Shown here: piece by piece, positions 44,191 through 52,438 of the stretch
How the letters are laid out: every line of letters starts with the position of its first letter
How positions within the stretch are numbered: position 1 is the stretch's first letter
Assembly: GCF_020616155.1 (NCBI RefSeq)
Contig: NZ_CP085530.1
Location: 1,927,001 to 1,991,000 of the forward strand
Origin: Vogesella sp. XCS3
GTDB lineage: Bacteria; Pseudomonadota; Gammaproteobacteria; Burkholderiales; Chromobacteriaceae
DNA: 64,000 nt
Direction: 5' to 3'
Translations under genes and position numbers: made by a program
Notes under the pieces: generated by a model
Told to the model about the DNA's origin: nothing
The model's database searches: none
The model's input: the letters and a program-made list of their open reading frames with translations, nothing else

Positions 44191-44634
44191 TTACAGGCCC
44201 CACAGGCCGCTAATACGGGCGTAACCGACGCTGCCGTCACGGTGCTTGACCTTGACCCAGCTGCTTTGCGGTGCTTCCTGCATGTCCAGCACCAGGTCTT
44301 TTTCGGCCCAGAACAGCAGCTTGGCGTTATCTTGTGCGCTTTCACGTACCGCCAGCTTGTCGCTGGTCACCAGCAAGGTACGGCGTGTCGACAAGGCGGC
44401 AGACGGTATCCATGCAATACCGCCAGTGGCGTCGCGTACGCGGGACCAGTCTTTTTGCGCGGCCAGCACTTCTACCGGGTAGTAGCGGCTAACCACAAAC
44501 AGCTTCTGTGCCGACAGGGTGGGCGCGTCGTACAGCGCTACACCGGTTTCTTTTACCGAGCGGAATTCCAGTGCAAAAGCCGTACCGGCCAGCGAGGCCA
44601 GTACGGCAGTAGCAACAATAAGGTGTCGCTTCAT
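44191..44634 (-). CDS. periplasmic SH3-domain protein
   Basis: A 147-residue exported protein with signal peptide ([17 protein letters not shown]) and two bacterial SH3-like modules. The first spans about residues 25-85 ([19 protein letters not shown] and [19 protein letters not shown]); the second spans 86-147 ([19 protein letters not shown] and [20 protein letters not shown]). Such domains usually bind peptidoglycan or proteins in the envelope. It lies between secB (5-base gap) and gpsA (10-base gap). The frame is open to 44790, but MKRHLIVA is the sensible start. Confidence 0.85.
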   Translation of the reverse strand: MKRHLIVATAVLASLAGTAFALEFRSVKETGVALYDAPTLSAQKLFVVSRYYPVEVLAAQKDWSRVRDATGGIAWIPSAALSTRRTLLVTSDKLAVRESAQDNAKLLFWAEKDLVLDMQEAPQSSWVKVKHRDGSVGYARISGLWGL

Positions 44635-44639
44635 GGGGT

Positions 44640-45092
44640 TCAGGCGTTGCCGGCTTCGGCCTGCTCTGCACGCTGCTGCATGTACAGGGCTTCGAAGTTG
44701 ATCGGCGACAGCAGTACAGGCGGGAAGCCGGCGCGGCCAACCAGGTTGGACACGGTTTCGCGGGCGTACGGGAACAGGATGTTCGGGCAAGCCACACCCA
44801 GGATCGGGTCGATGTCTTCTGCCGGTACGTTACGGATCTGGAAGATACCTGCCTGGCTGACTTCGCACAGGAACATGGTTTTGTCGCCCAGTTTGGCCGT
44901 TACGGTGATGGTCAGCGACGACTCAAAGAAACCGTCTTCCAGCTGCTGTGCGCCATTGGCCAGCTGCATGTCGATTTCTGGCTGTTCCTGTTCCAGGAAG
45001 ACGGCGGGGGCGTTAGGGATTTCCAGCGACAGGTCTTTTACGTAGATTTTTTCGATGGAGAAAACCGGTTGCAGCTCTTGTTGTTCGCTCAT
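44640..45092 (-). CDS. secB: protein-export chaperone SecB
   Basis: A 150-residue Sec[20 protein letters not shown], a beta-sheet core with [40 protein letters not shown] and [20 protein letters not shown], ending with [12 protein letters not shown]. It keeps preproteins unfolded and delivers them to SecA. It follows grxC by 87 bases; the grxC-secB-gpsA order is conserved across many proteobacteria. Confidence 0.97.
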   Translation of the reverse strand: MSEQQELQPVFSIEKIYVKDLSLEIPNAPAVFLEQEQPEIDMQLANGAQQLEDGFFESSLTITVTAKLGDKTMFLCEVSQAGIFQIRNVPAEDIDPILGVACPNILFPYARETVSNLVGRAGFPPVLLSPINFEALYMQQRAEQAEAGNA

Positions 45093-45179
45093 TTTTTACG
45101 TCTCTATGGCACCTGGCAGGTGCGGGGTTGGAATCAGCTGTCATCATCGCATGAATAGATGACAGCGACGAGATACAGA

Positions 45180-45437
45180 TCAATCAGCCAGCAATACGTC
45201 CAGCTTGCCGGCACCATTCAGCGCCACCAGGTCATCGCAGCCACCCACGTGGGTATCGCCAACGAAGATTTGCGGCACGGTGCGGCGGCCGGTGATGCTC
45301 ATCATTTTTTCACGCTCGGCCGGGTCCAGGTCGATGCGGATTTCCTTGATATCGCTCACGCCCTTGCTGGCCAGCAGCTGCTTGGCACGAATGCAGTAAG
45401 GGCAGACTGCGGTGGTGTACATGGTAACGGGTTTCAT
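45180..45437 (-). CDS. grxC: glutaredoxin 3
   Basis: An 85-residue glutaredoxin with the dithiol active site Cys12-Pro-Tyr-Cys15, the cis-Pro loop TVPQIFVGDTHVGG and GSH-binding CDDL. It reduces disulfides and mixed glutathione disulfides in the cytoplasm. It is the likely first gene of the grxC-secB-SH3-gpsA transcript. Confidence 0.95.
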   Translation of the reverse strand: MKPVTMYTTAVCPYCIRAKQLLASKGVSDIKEIRIDLDPAEREKMMSITGRRTVPQIFVGDTHVGGCDDLVALNGAGKLDVLLAD

Positions 45438-45497
45438 GGCGGTATCCGGTAAGGTTTGGGTCGATTATAAGCGTGTGCCGTAGCGCGATGCTACCGC

Positions 45498-46874
45498 TCA
45501 CGGTGCCAGCAGCAAGCTGGCCTGGTAACGGCGGATCACGTCGCCCACTGCGGCGTCCAGCGCCGGTGTCAGCTCGCTGGCGCGTGGCGAGTTCACCACG
45601 GCCACAATCACCAGGCGCTGGCCGCTGGGCGCTTGCCAGTAGCCAGCCAGCGCGCGGGTGTCGTCGAGCGTGCCGGTTTTCATGCGCAAACTGCCGGCAA
45701 AGCTGCCCAGGCGCTTGCGCAAGGTGCCGTCTTCGCCCGCCAGCGGCAGGGTAGCGGCCAGCTCGGGGCCGTAAGGGCCACGCGCCGCATCGCGTAGCAC
45801 CTCGCCCAGCAGACGTGCACTGATGCGTTCCCGCCGCGACAGGCCGGCACCGTTTTCCAGTACCAGTGTATCTGCGGCCAACCCTTTGCTTTGCAAGAGG
45901 CCGCGTACCTGGGCGACGGCATCGTCCAGCGTATTGCCGCTTTGCGGCTGCTCCATGCCCAGGGCCAGCAGTACGCTGCGGGCCATGGTGTTATTGCTGT
46001 GCTTGTTCACATCGGTCAGCACATCGGTCAGCGGGTCGGACTCCTGCTGCAGCAAGGTGCGTGCGCCAGCCGGTGCCGCGGCAACACCCACGGCGGCCGG
46101 CCCTTCCCCACCCAGCCCGCGCCACAGGGCACGGAAACTCTGGCTGGCAAAGCTGTTGATATCCAGCACGTTGACGTAGTTGGCCGCACCGTCGCAGCCC
46201 TGCGGCAGCTTGCCACTGACACGGATAGTGCGCTCGTCTACCGCCACCTTGACGTGCTGGCGCACGTCGCCGCAGCTAGCGGCGCTACCGGCTTGCAGCT
46301 GGTTATCCAGGGTAAATTGCGGCAGCGGCGGGTCGAGCTGTACCGCCGGCTTGCCACCATCAAAGCCATAGCGCAGCCAGGCGACTTTCAGGTTCAGCAG
46401 ATGGGTATCGGGTGGTACGGTAAACACCCGGTCGGCGTCGCCGGCAAAACCATCGGCACTGCCAATATTGCTGTAGGCACGCTTATCCAGCAGCAAGCTG
46501 CCTTCTATGCGCTGCACACCGCGCAGGCGCAGCTGGCGCAGCATCTCGGCCAGACGCGGGCTATCCAGGCGCGGGTCGCCGCGGCCAACCCAGTACAAGT
46601 CGCCGCGCAACACGCCGTTTTCCAGCGGGGCATCACTTTTGAATTCGGTTTTCCAGCGGTAGTTCGGCCCCAGGCGGTTCAGGGCGGCCCAGCTGGTGAG
46701 CAGCTTCATGGTAGAGGCCGGGTTGACCGGCACGTCGGCACGCCAGGCGTCGAATACGCTGTCGCTTTCTACCGGTGCCGCCCAGATAGCGACTTCATTG
46801 GCGCGAAAGCCGGCCGGCGCGGCAGCCTGTGCGCTGGCCGCGCAAAACAATAACAAGGTCAGGGTACGTTTCAC
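45498..46874 (-). CDS. dacB: D-Ala-D-Ala carboxypeptidase/endopeptidase (PBP4)
   Basis: A 458-residue periplasmic class C penicillin-binding protein (peptidase family S13). A signal peptide (TLTLLLFCAASAQA) is followed by the SxxK active site Ser54-Thr-Met-Lys57, an inserted domain, the SxN motif in NKHSNNTMARSV and KTG in LRMKTGTLDDTRAL. It trims or cleaves peptidoglycan cross-links. Its ATG directly abuts the stop of priA, so the two are co-transcribed. Confidence 0.94.
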   Translation of the reverse strand: MKRTLTLLLFCAASAQAAAPAGFRANEVAIWAAPVESDSVFDAWRADVPVNPASTMKLLTSWAALNRLGPNYRWKTEFKSDAPLENGVLRGDLYWVGRGDPRLDSPRLAEMLRQLRLRGVQRIEGSLLLDKRAYSNIGSADGFAGDADRVFTVPPDTHLLNLKVAWLRYGFDGGKPAVQLDPPLPQFTLDNQLQAGSAASCGDVRQHVKVAVDERTIRVSGKLPQGCDGAANYVNVLDINSFASQSFRALWRGLGGEGPAAVGVAAAPAGARTLLQQESDPLTDVLTDVNKHSNNTMARSVLLALGMEQPQSGNTLDDAVAQVRGLLQSKGLAADTLVLENGAGLSRRERISARLLGEVLRDAARGPYGPELAATLPLAGEDGTLRKRLGSFAGSLRMKTGTLDDTRALAGYWQAPSGQRLVIVAVVNSPRASELTPALDAAVGDVIRRYQASLLLAP

Positions 46875-49049
46875 TCAGAGCTCCAGTGGGTCGACATCCA
46901 GCGACCAGCGCAGCTGGCGCGATGCCTTGCGGGCCAAGGCCTCGATGGTGGGCAGCGCCGCACGCAACCAGCCGTGCAGGGCGGCGCGGGCAGTGGATTC
47001 CAGCGTGAGCTGGGCGCGCTCACGCCCGGCCAGGCGCGCCATCAGCGCGGGTGCCGGGCCGAACACGGTAATACCGTCCGGCGGCGTGCCCAGTTGCTGC
47101 AATACCGCCTGCAAAAACTGTTCGGCGTCGGCGTACAAAGGGGCGTCGGCACGCAGCAGTATCTGGTAGGCCGCGGGCGGAAAGCCAGCCTCGCGGCGCT
47201 CGGCCAGCTGGCTGGCGGCAAAGCCGTCGAAATCGTGCTGCTGTAACGCCAGGTAGAGCGGGTGGTCCGGCCACTGGGTCTGAATCACCACGTGGCCGGG
47301 CACACCGGCGCGGCCGGCGCGGCCGGCAACCTGCATCAGCTGCGCAAACAGGCGCTCGCTGGCGCGGAAATCGGCCGAATACAAACCGCCGTCGCTCCCC
47401 AGCACCACCACCAGCGACAGCGCACCGAAATCGTGCCCCTTGGCCAGCATTTGCGTGCCCACCAGGATATCCACCTGGCCGCTGTGCACGCGCTGGTAAA
47501 TACTGTCCCACGCCGCCTTGGTACTGGTGCTGTCGCGGTCGATACGCAGGATGCGCGCCTCGGGCAGCAGGCGCTGCAGCGCCGCCTCCAGCCTTTGTGT
47601 GCCTTCACCCAGCGGCTTGATGTCGGGGTTGCCGCAATCCGGGCACTGAACGGGGATGCGCTGCTGCGCACCGCAGTGATGGCAGCGCAGCTGACGGGCC
47701 GTCAGGTGCAGTACCATGCGGGCACTGCAATGGCGGCAGGCAGATGTCCAGCCACAGTCGGTACACGCCAGCACTGGCGAGTAACCGCGGCGGTTGATAA
47801 ACACCAGGCTCATCTCGCGCCGCGCCAGGCGCTGGCGTAGCGCCGCGATGACCTCGGGCGCCAGGCCATCGTCCAGCTTTTGCCGCCGCACGTCCAGCAA
47901 GCCAATCTGCGGCAAGCTGGCACCGTCGTGGGCACGCTGATTCAGCACCAGCTTGCGGTAGCGCCCGGCTTCCACATTTGCCACGGTTTCCAGGCTGGGC
48001 GTGGCGCTACCCAGCAGTACGGGCACCTGCTGGCGGTGTGCACGCCATACCGCCAGGTCGCGTGCGTGGTAACGCAGGCCGTCGTGCTGCTTGAACGAGC
48101 CGTCGTGTTCCTCGTCCACAATCACCAGCCCCAGCTGCGGCAGCGGGGTAAACACCGCCAGGCGGGTGCCGATGACAATCCCGGCACGGCCTTGCCAGGC
48201 ATCCAGCCAGCCTTGCAAGCGCTCGCCATCGGACAAGCCACTATGCAGGCAGGCAATGCCGGTAGCCGGAAAGCGTCGGGCAAAGCGGTCGATCAGCTGC
48301 GGCGTCAGGTTGATTTCGGGGATGATCACCAACACCTGGCGCCCTGCGGCCAACACCTGGGCAATCAGCTGCAGGTAGACCTCGGTCTTGCCGCTGCCGG
48401 TAATACCGTGCAGCAGGAAGGCAGCAAAGCTGCCCAGCGCCGCCGCCACTGCGCTACGCGCGGCCTCTTGCTGGGCGTTTAGCGGTAGCGCGCCTTCTAC
48501 GCGCAGCGCGGCAGGCTGCCACGGCAGCGCGGTGATGTCGCCACTGGCCAGCCCGGCTTTCAGGTAGCTACCCGCTTGTGGGTGTAGCTGGCGCAGGGCC
48601 TCGCGGCTGAGTGGCTGTTGCAAAGCCTGCCACAGCAGTGTCTTGACGGTACTGCGCGCCGCCGGCGGCCGTGCCAGCCCCTGCGCGCTGAGCTGGTAAA
48701 CATGGTGATCGGCCTGTTTGACCGGCCGCGCTTCGCGCAGGCTGGTAGGCAAGGCAGTAAACAAAGCCTGGCCCACCGGGTGCAGGTAATAGCGGGCGGC
48801 AAATTGCACCTGCTCCAGCAACAGGGCGGGCAATGGCGGCAGCTCGTCCAGCACGGCCAGAATCGGCTTGAGCTTGTCGGCAGCCACAGTAGGGGGCGGT
48901 ATGCTGTTGTCGATAACGCCACACATTTCACGCGGGCCAAAGGCTACTTTTACCCGAGTGCCATTCGGCAACGGGCTGTGGTGCAGGTAGCTGAAGGCGG
49001 CGCGTAGCGGCACATCCAGCCACACGCCCAGTATCACGCGCTCAGTCAA
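46875..49049 (-). CDS. priA: primosomal replication protein N' (PriA helicase)
   Basis: A 724-residue 3'-5' DNA helicase that restarts stalled replication forks. The N-terminal DNA-binding domain (RVILGVWLDVPLRAAFSY) precedes Walker A HGITGSGKTEVYLQLI, DEEH in VIVDEEHDGSFKQHDGLRYH, the zinc-binding cysteine cluster (CTDCGWTSACRHC, CHHCGAQ, CPDCGNPDIKP) and motif QVAGRAGRAGVPG. The start is a TTG at 49049 with GGGAG five bases before it, giving the E. coli-like length; the open frame to 49133 runs through a DnaA-box region and is not conserved. dacB follows with no gap. Confidence 0.95.
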   Translation of the reverse strand: MTERVILGVWLDVPLRAAFSYLHHSPLPNGTRVKVAFGPREMCGVIDNSIPPPTVAADKLKPILAVLDELPPLPALLLEQVQFAARYYLHPVGQALFTALPTSLREARPVKQADHHVYQLSAQGLARPPAARSTVKTLLWQALQQPLSREALRQLHPQAGSYLKAGLASGDITALPWQPAALRVEGALPLNAQQEAARSAVAAALGSFAAFLLHGITGSGKTEVYLQLIAQVLAAGRQVLVIIPEINLTPQLIDRFARRFPATGIACLHSGLSDGERLQGWLDAWQGRAGIVIGTRLAVFTPLPQLGLVIVDEEHDGSFKQHDGLRYHARDLAVWRAHRQQVPVLLGSATPSLETVANVEAGRYRKLVLNQRAHDGASLPQIGLLDVRRQKLDDGLAPEVIAALRQRLARREMSLVFINRRGYSPVLACTDCGWTSACRHCSARMVLHLTARQLRCHHCGAQQRIPVQCPDCGNPDIKPLGEGTQRLEAALQRLLPEARILRIDRDSTSTKAAWDSIYQRVHSGQVDILVGTQMLAKGHDFGALSLVVVLGSDGGLYSADFRASERLFAQLMQVAGRAGRAGVPGHVVIQTQWPDHPLYLALQQHDFDGFAASQLAERREAGFPPAAYQILLRADAPLYADAEQFLQAVLQQLGTPPDGITVFGPAPALMARLAGRERAQLTLESTARAALHGWLRAALPTIEALARKASRQLRWSLDVDPLEL

Positions 49050-49408
49050 ATAAACTCCCGTTTCCCGCCAGGCCACGCCGGTATTGGCTTGGCACAAGCT
49101 GTGCACAGATGCTGTGGATAACTTTGTGCACAAGCTGTAGTTGAGTGCTCGCCAAGGCCGTCAAACCTGCTTCCGCGTTAGATTGCACAAAAATTAATCT
49201 AAATATTTTGTCTTTTAAATTCAGAGACTTACGGTTTTTCAATTTTTTTATCGCTAGCGCTTGACAGAAAGCGCACAAACTTATCACGCATGTGAATAAG
49301 TACAGGAACAACACTGCACACGGCTGTCAAGCCCCTTGCGCAAACCGTCGCCAACAATAAAAAACGGCCACCGCATCATACGATGGCCGCAGGCAAAAAG
49401 CAGCGTGC
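49050..49408. other. AT-rich priA/hemE intergenic region with DnaA-box-like site
   Basis: This 359-base stretch holds no gene I can support. At 49113-49121 there is TGTGGATAA, the complement of the DnaA-box consensus TTATCCACA, flanked by CTGTGCACAG and TTGTGCACAA palindromes (49099-49133). A very AT-rich core (49190-49255) follows, and then TTATCACGC at 49281. It could be the priA promoter under DnaA control or a DnaA-binding locus. Only one perfect box is visible, which is few for an origin. The hemE terminator occupies its far end. Confidence 0.5.
49359..49389 (-). terminator. terminator of hemE
   Basis: On the minus strand CGGCCATCG, a 7-base loop, CGGTGGCCG (one mismatch), then six Ts. 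It starts 20 bases past the hemE stop. Confidence 0.75.
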
Positions 49409-50470
49409 TTACTGGTGGTACTGACGCGACAAGCGGTGTACGGCTTCAACCAGCGCACCGGCGTGTGCCGGGTCGGCAAACTGCGAGATGCCATGGCCCA
49501 GGTTGAACACATGGCCACTACCGTGGCCGTAAGCGGCCAGGATGCGGCCAGCTTCGGCCTCGATCGATGCCGGGCTGCCAAACAGCGCGTTAGGGTCGAA
49601 GTTACCCTGCAGGGCGACCTGCTTGCCCACGCGGGCACGCGCCAGGCCAATGTCGGTAGTCCAGTCCAGGCCTACGCAATCGGCGCCAATGCCGGCGATG
49701 GCTTCCAGCCACTGGCCGCCACCTTTGGTGAATACGATCACCGGCACACGGCGGCCATCTACCGCGCGCGTGAGGCCGGCGATGATCTGCTGCATATAAG
49801 CCAGCGAAAACTCTTTGTACGCCGCGTGGCTCAGTGCGCCACCCCAGGTATCAAAGATCTGCACGGCTTGCGCGCCGGCGGCAATCTGCGCGTTCAGGTA
49901 GGCGGTTACCGACTGTGCGGTAATCTGCAGGATGCGGTGCAGCAGCTCCGGGCGGGCGTACAGCATGGCTTTCACGTGGCGGAAGTCGGCCGAACCACCG
50001 CCTTCGATCATGTAGCACGCCAGGGTAAACGGGCTGCCGGAGAAGCCGATCAGCGGTACACGGCCATCCAGCGCGCGGCGGATGCTGCTGACCGCGTCAA
50101 ATACATACTGCAGTTTTTCCAGCGGGGCCACTTCCAGTGCCTGGATGGCGGCTTCGTCACGCAGCGTGCGTTCAAACTTGGGGCCTTCGCCTTCTGCAAA
50201 GTACAGACCCAGACCCATGGCGTCCGGCACGGTCAGAATGTCGGAAAACAGGATGGCCGCGTCCAGCGGGAAACGTTCCAGCGGCTGCAGGGTAACTTCG
50301 GTAGCGTAGTCCGGGCTGGTACACAGACCCATGAAGCTGCCCGCCTTGGCACGGGTAGCGCGGTATTCCGGCAGGTAGCGGCCAGCCTGGCGCATCATCC
50401 AAATCGGGGTGTAGTCAACCGGCTGCTTCAGCAGCGCGCGCAGGAAGGTGTCATTCTTGAGCTGTGTCAT
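49409..50470 (-). CDS. hemE: uroporphyrinogen decarboxylase
   Basis: A 353-residue haem-pathway enzyme that removes four carboxyls from uroporphyrinogen III. The signature [20 protein letters not shown] is complete; [30 protein letters not shown] and [15 protein letters not shown] are also family marks. It is transcribed alone. TATAAT on the minus strand (50503-50508) lies about 33 bases upstream, touching a GTTGGCCGCA repeat; the -35 is poor. Confidence 0.97.
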   Translation of the reverse strand: MTQLKNDTFLRALLKQPVDYTPIWMMRQAGRYLPEYRATRAKAGSFMGLCTSPDYATEVTLQPLERFPLDAAILFSDILTVPDAMGLGLYFAEGEGPKFERTLRDEAAIQALEVAPLEKLQYVFDAVSSIRRALDGRVPLIGFSGSPFTLACYMIEGGGSADFRHVKAMLYARPELLHRILQITAQSVTAYLNAQIAAGAQAVQIFDTWGGALSHAAYKEFSLAYMQQIIAGLTRAVDGRRVPVIVFTKGGGQWLEAIAGIGADCVGLDWTTDIGLARARVGKQVALQGNFDPNALFGSPASIEAEAGRILAAYGHGSGHVFNLGHGISQFADPAHAGALVEAVHRLSRQYHQ

Positions 50471-50680
50471 GTCGGCCTGAGTGGGTCTGATAAGTTGGCC
50501 GCATTATACCGCGACCGCCCCACCCCGTGCTTTGACATAAGTCGCCCTGTCATGGACGAAATGACGGCCAGGCTACGCCCGGGATTTATTGCCATTGATA
50601 ATACGCTTGTGGGGTACCACCCCATGTGCTTAACTGGAACAGCTGTAACGCCTATCAAACAGACTTTAAAGGGATAGCAC

Positions 50681-51499
50681 ATGAATCAGACCCATATTTC
50701 ACAGTGGCAACAAGTACTTGGCACTTACGCCATCGACGTTGGCCTCAAACTGCTGGCCGCCATCCTGTTCTGGGTACTGGGGCGCTGGCTGATCGGCGTG
50801 GTCGGTAACCTGGTGCAACGCGCGCTGGCGCGCCAGCATGTCGACGCGACCATCATGCGCTACATGGGTACCGTCATCAACGTCACCCTCAACATCATGC
50901 TGGTGGTGGGTATTCTGGGTTATTTCGGTATCCAGACCACTACCTTTGCCGCGCTGTTTGCTGCTGCCGGCGTCGCCATCGGCATGGCATGGTCCGGCCT
51001 GCTGTCCAACTTTGCGGCCGGGGTATTCCTGATTGTGCTGCGCCCGATGAAAGCGGGTGACTTTGTCACCGCCGGCGGCGTCACCGGCACCGTGCGCGAG
51101 ATCGGCCTGTTCACCACCGCGCTGAACACACCAGACAACGTACTGACCATGGTGGGTAACAGCAAAATCCTCGGCGATACCCTGCAAAACTACAGCAGCA
51201 ACCCGCATCGCCGTGTCGAGCTCAAAGCCCAGCTGGCTGGCAGTGCAGACTTCCCGGCCGCCGTCGCGGTGCTCAAGGAGCGTATTGCCAGCATCCCCAA
51301 TGTGCTGGCTACCCCTGCCGTAGAGGTGGAAATACTGGAATTCAACCTGGTAGGCCCGGTGCTGGCGGTACGCCCTTACTGCCATAACGACCACTACTGG
51401 CAGGTGTATTTCGACACCAACAAAACCATCCGCGAAGCGCTGGGTGGCCAGGACTTCCCGGCACCGATGCCGGCACAGCTGGTATACGTCAAGCAGTAA
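50681..51499 (+). CDS. small-conductance mechanosensitive channel (MscS family)
   Basis: A 272-residue MscS-type channel that opens when membrane tension rises and protects the cell from osmotic shock. Three membrane helices come first; the pore helix TM3 shows the Ala/Gly pattern TTFAALFAAAGVAIGMAWSG, followed by the beta domain (VFLIVLRPMKAGDFVTAGGV) and the C-terminal vestibule. AAAGGGA lies upstream of the ATG. It is a single gene, close in size to E. coli MscS. Confidence 0.93.
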   Translation: MNQTHISQWQQVLGTYAIDVGLKLLAAILFWVLGRWLIGVVGNLVQRALARQHVDATIMRYMGTVINVTLNIMLVVGILGYFGIQTTTFAALFAAAGVAIGMAWSGLLSNFAAGVFLIVLRPMKAGDFVTAGGVTGTVREIGLFTTALNTPDNVLTMVGNSKILGDTLQNYSSNPHRRVELKAQLAGSADFPAAVAVLKERIASIPNVLATPAVEVEILEFNLVGPVLAVRPYCHNDHYWQVYFDTNKTIREALGGQDFPAPMPAQLVYVKQ

Positions 51500-51511
51500 G
51501 CCCGCAGCAAA

Positions 51512-51545
51512 CCTGCCGGGGGCGCTGCGGCGGCTGCCCGGCAGG
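51512..51545 (+). terminator. possible weak terminator after the MscS gene
   Basis: Stem CCTGCCGGG/CCCGGCAGG with a 16-base GC-rich loop, 12 bases after the stop. There is no T-run. Confidence 0.35.
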
Positions 51546-51608
51546 CCAGCATGGCTTCACAAACCAGAACAGCATGCGCACAATGGCAAAAAAACCTGCC
51601 ACCACACC

Positions 51609-52382
51609 ATGCACCCCATTTTCCGCCCCGCCCTGCCCCTGCTATGCCTGCTGCTGGTCCTGCCCGGCTGCGCCCATAACAAGGCACGCGAAGAAGCAAG
51701 CCGTGCCACCGTAACCATCAGTAGCGATGGCAAACGCCTGGTGTACAACGGCAAGATCAAAGCCAGTACCGTGGATGAAGCGCTGGCACTGTACCAGGCC
51801 GCCCAGCACAAACCCGACACGCTGGACATCTCCAGCCAGGGCGGCAGCCTGTACGACGGCATCCGCCTGGGCATGCTGGTACACCGGCAGCAGCTGGATG
51901 TGCGCATTTTTGGCGAATGCGCCTCATCGTGTGCCAACTACATCTTCCCTGCCGGCAAAAACAAGTATCTGCTACCCAACAGCCGGCTGTTATGGCACGG
52001 CGGCATGCTGCAGCCCGACTGGCGCGCACGCATACAGCAGCGCTACCCCGACGACGCACATGCGCGGCTACGCGCCATCGAAGAAAACGACTGGATGCAA
52101 CAGTACGAAGCGGCGTTTTTCCGCCAGATCGGCGTGAACCCGCTGTTGACGGTATGCGGCCAACACCCCGCCTGGCGGCAGCAGTTCCCCGATACACACG
52201 GCTTTGACTACTCGCTGGACGACCTGGCGCGCTTCGGGGTACGCGATATTCACATGGTTGGCCGCAGCTGGCGACCACCCCTCGGCGATAGTACGATCTT
52301 CCGCGCCAGCTACTGCGACAGCGCGCCGCCCGTCAGCAACGAGCTCATCAAAAACGCTAGCCGTTACGATGATGACGACTAA
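51609..52382 (+). CDS. lipoprotein with a ClpP/SppA-like fold (COG3904 type)
   Basis: A 257-residue lipoprotein (signal ending LLLVLPGC). The mature part resembles periplasmic ClpP-fold proteins: IKASTVDEALALYQ, then LDISSQGGSLYDGIRLGMLV, then VRIFGECASSCANYIFPAG, where ASSCA matches the serine-nucleophile helix of ClpP/SppA proteases. A second half has WMQQYEAAFFRQIGVNPLL. It may be a membrane-tethered protease or a binding relative; the catalytic His/Asp or Lys cannot be assigned by eye. Genes of this type often stand alone, as here. A strong hairpin follows. Confidence 0.75.
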   Translation: MHPIFRPALPLLCLLLVLPGCAHNKAREEASRATVTISSDGKRLVYNGKIKASTVDEALALYQAAQHKPDTLDISSQGGSLYDGIRLGMLVHRQQLDVRIFGECASSCANYIFPAGKNKYLLPNSRLLWHGGMLQPDWRARIQQRYPDDAHARLRAIEENDWMQQYEAAFFRQIGVNPLLTVCGQHPAWRQQFPDTHGFDYSLDDLARFGVRDIHMVGRSWRPPLGDSTIFRASYCDSAPPVSNELIKNASRYDDDD

Positions 52383-52389
52383 CAGACAA

Positions 52390-52421
52390 GACAAAGCCCC
52401 CCGCATGCGGGGGGCTTTGTC
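52390..52421. terminator. bidirectional terminator between convergent genes
   Basis: A near-perfect palindrome, GACAAAGCCCCCCGCATG and its complement, with 14-bp effective arms and a CATG loop. It separates the ClpP-fold lipoprotein gene and the convergent RND pump gene. Confidence 0.75.
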
Positions 52422-52438
52422 ATGGGCGCCGTGGCTGG

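Noticed and set aside
49050..49408. Calling this region the chromosomal origin
   Set aside because: Only one perfect DnaA box, no dnaA/dnaN/gyrB/rpmH neighbours and no skew information; reported only as a DnaA-box region.
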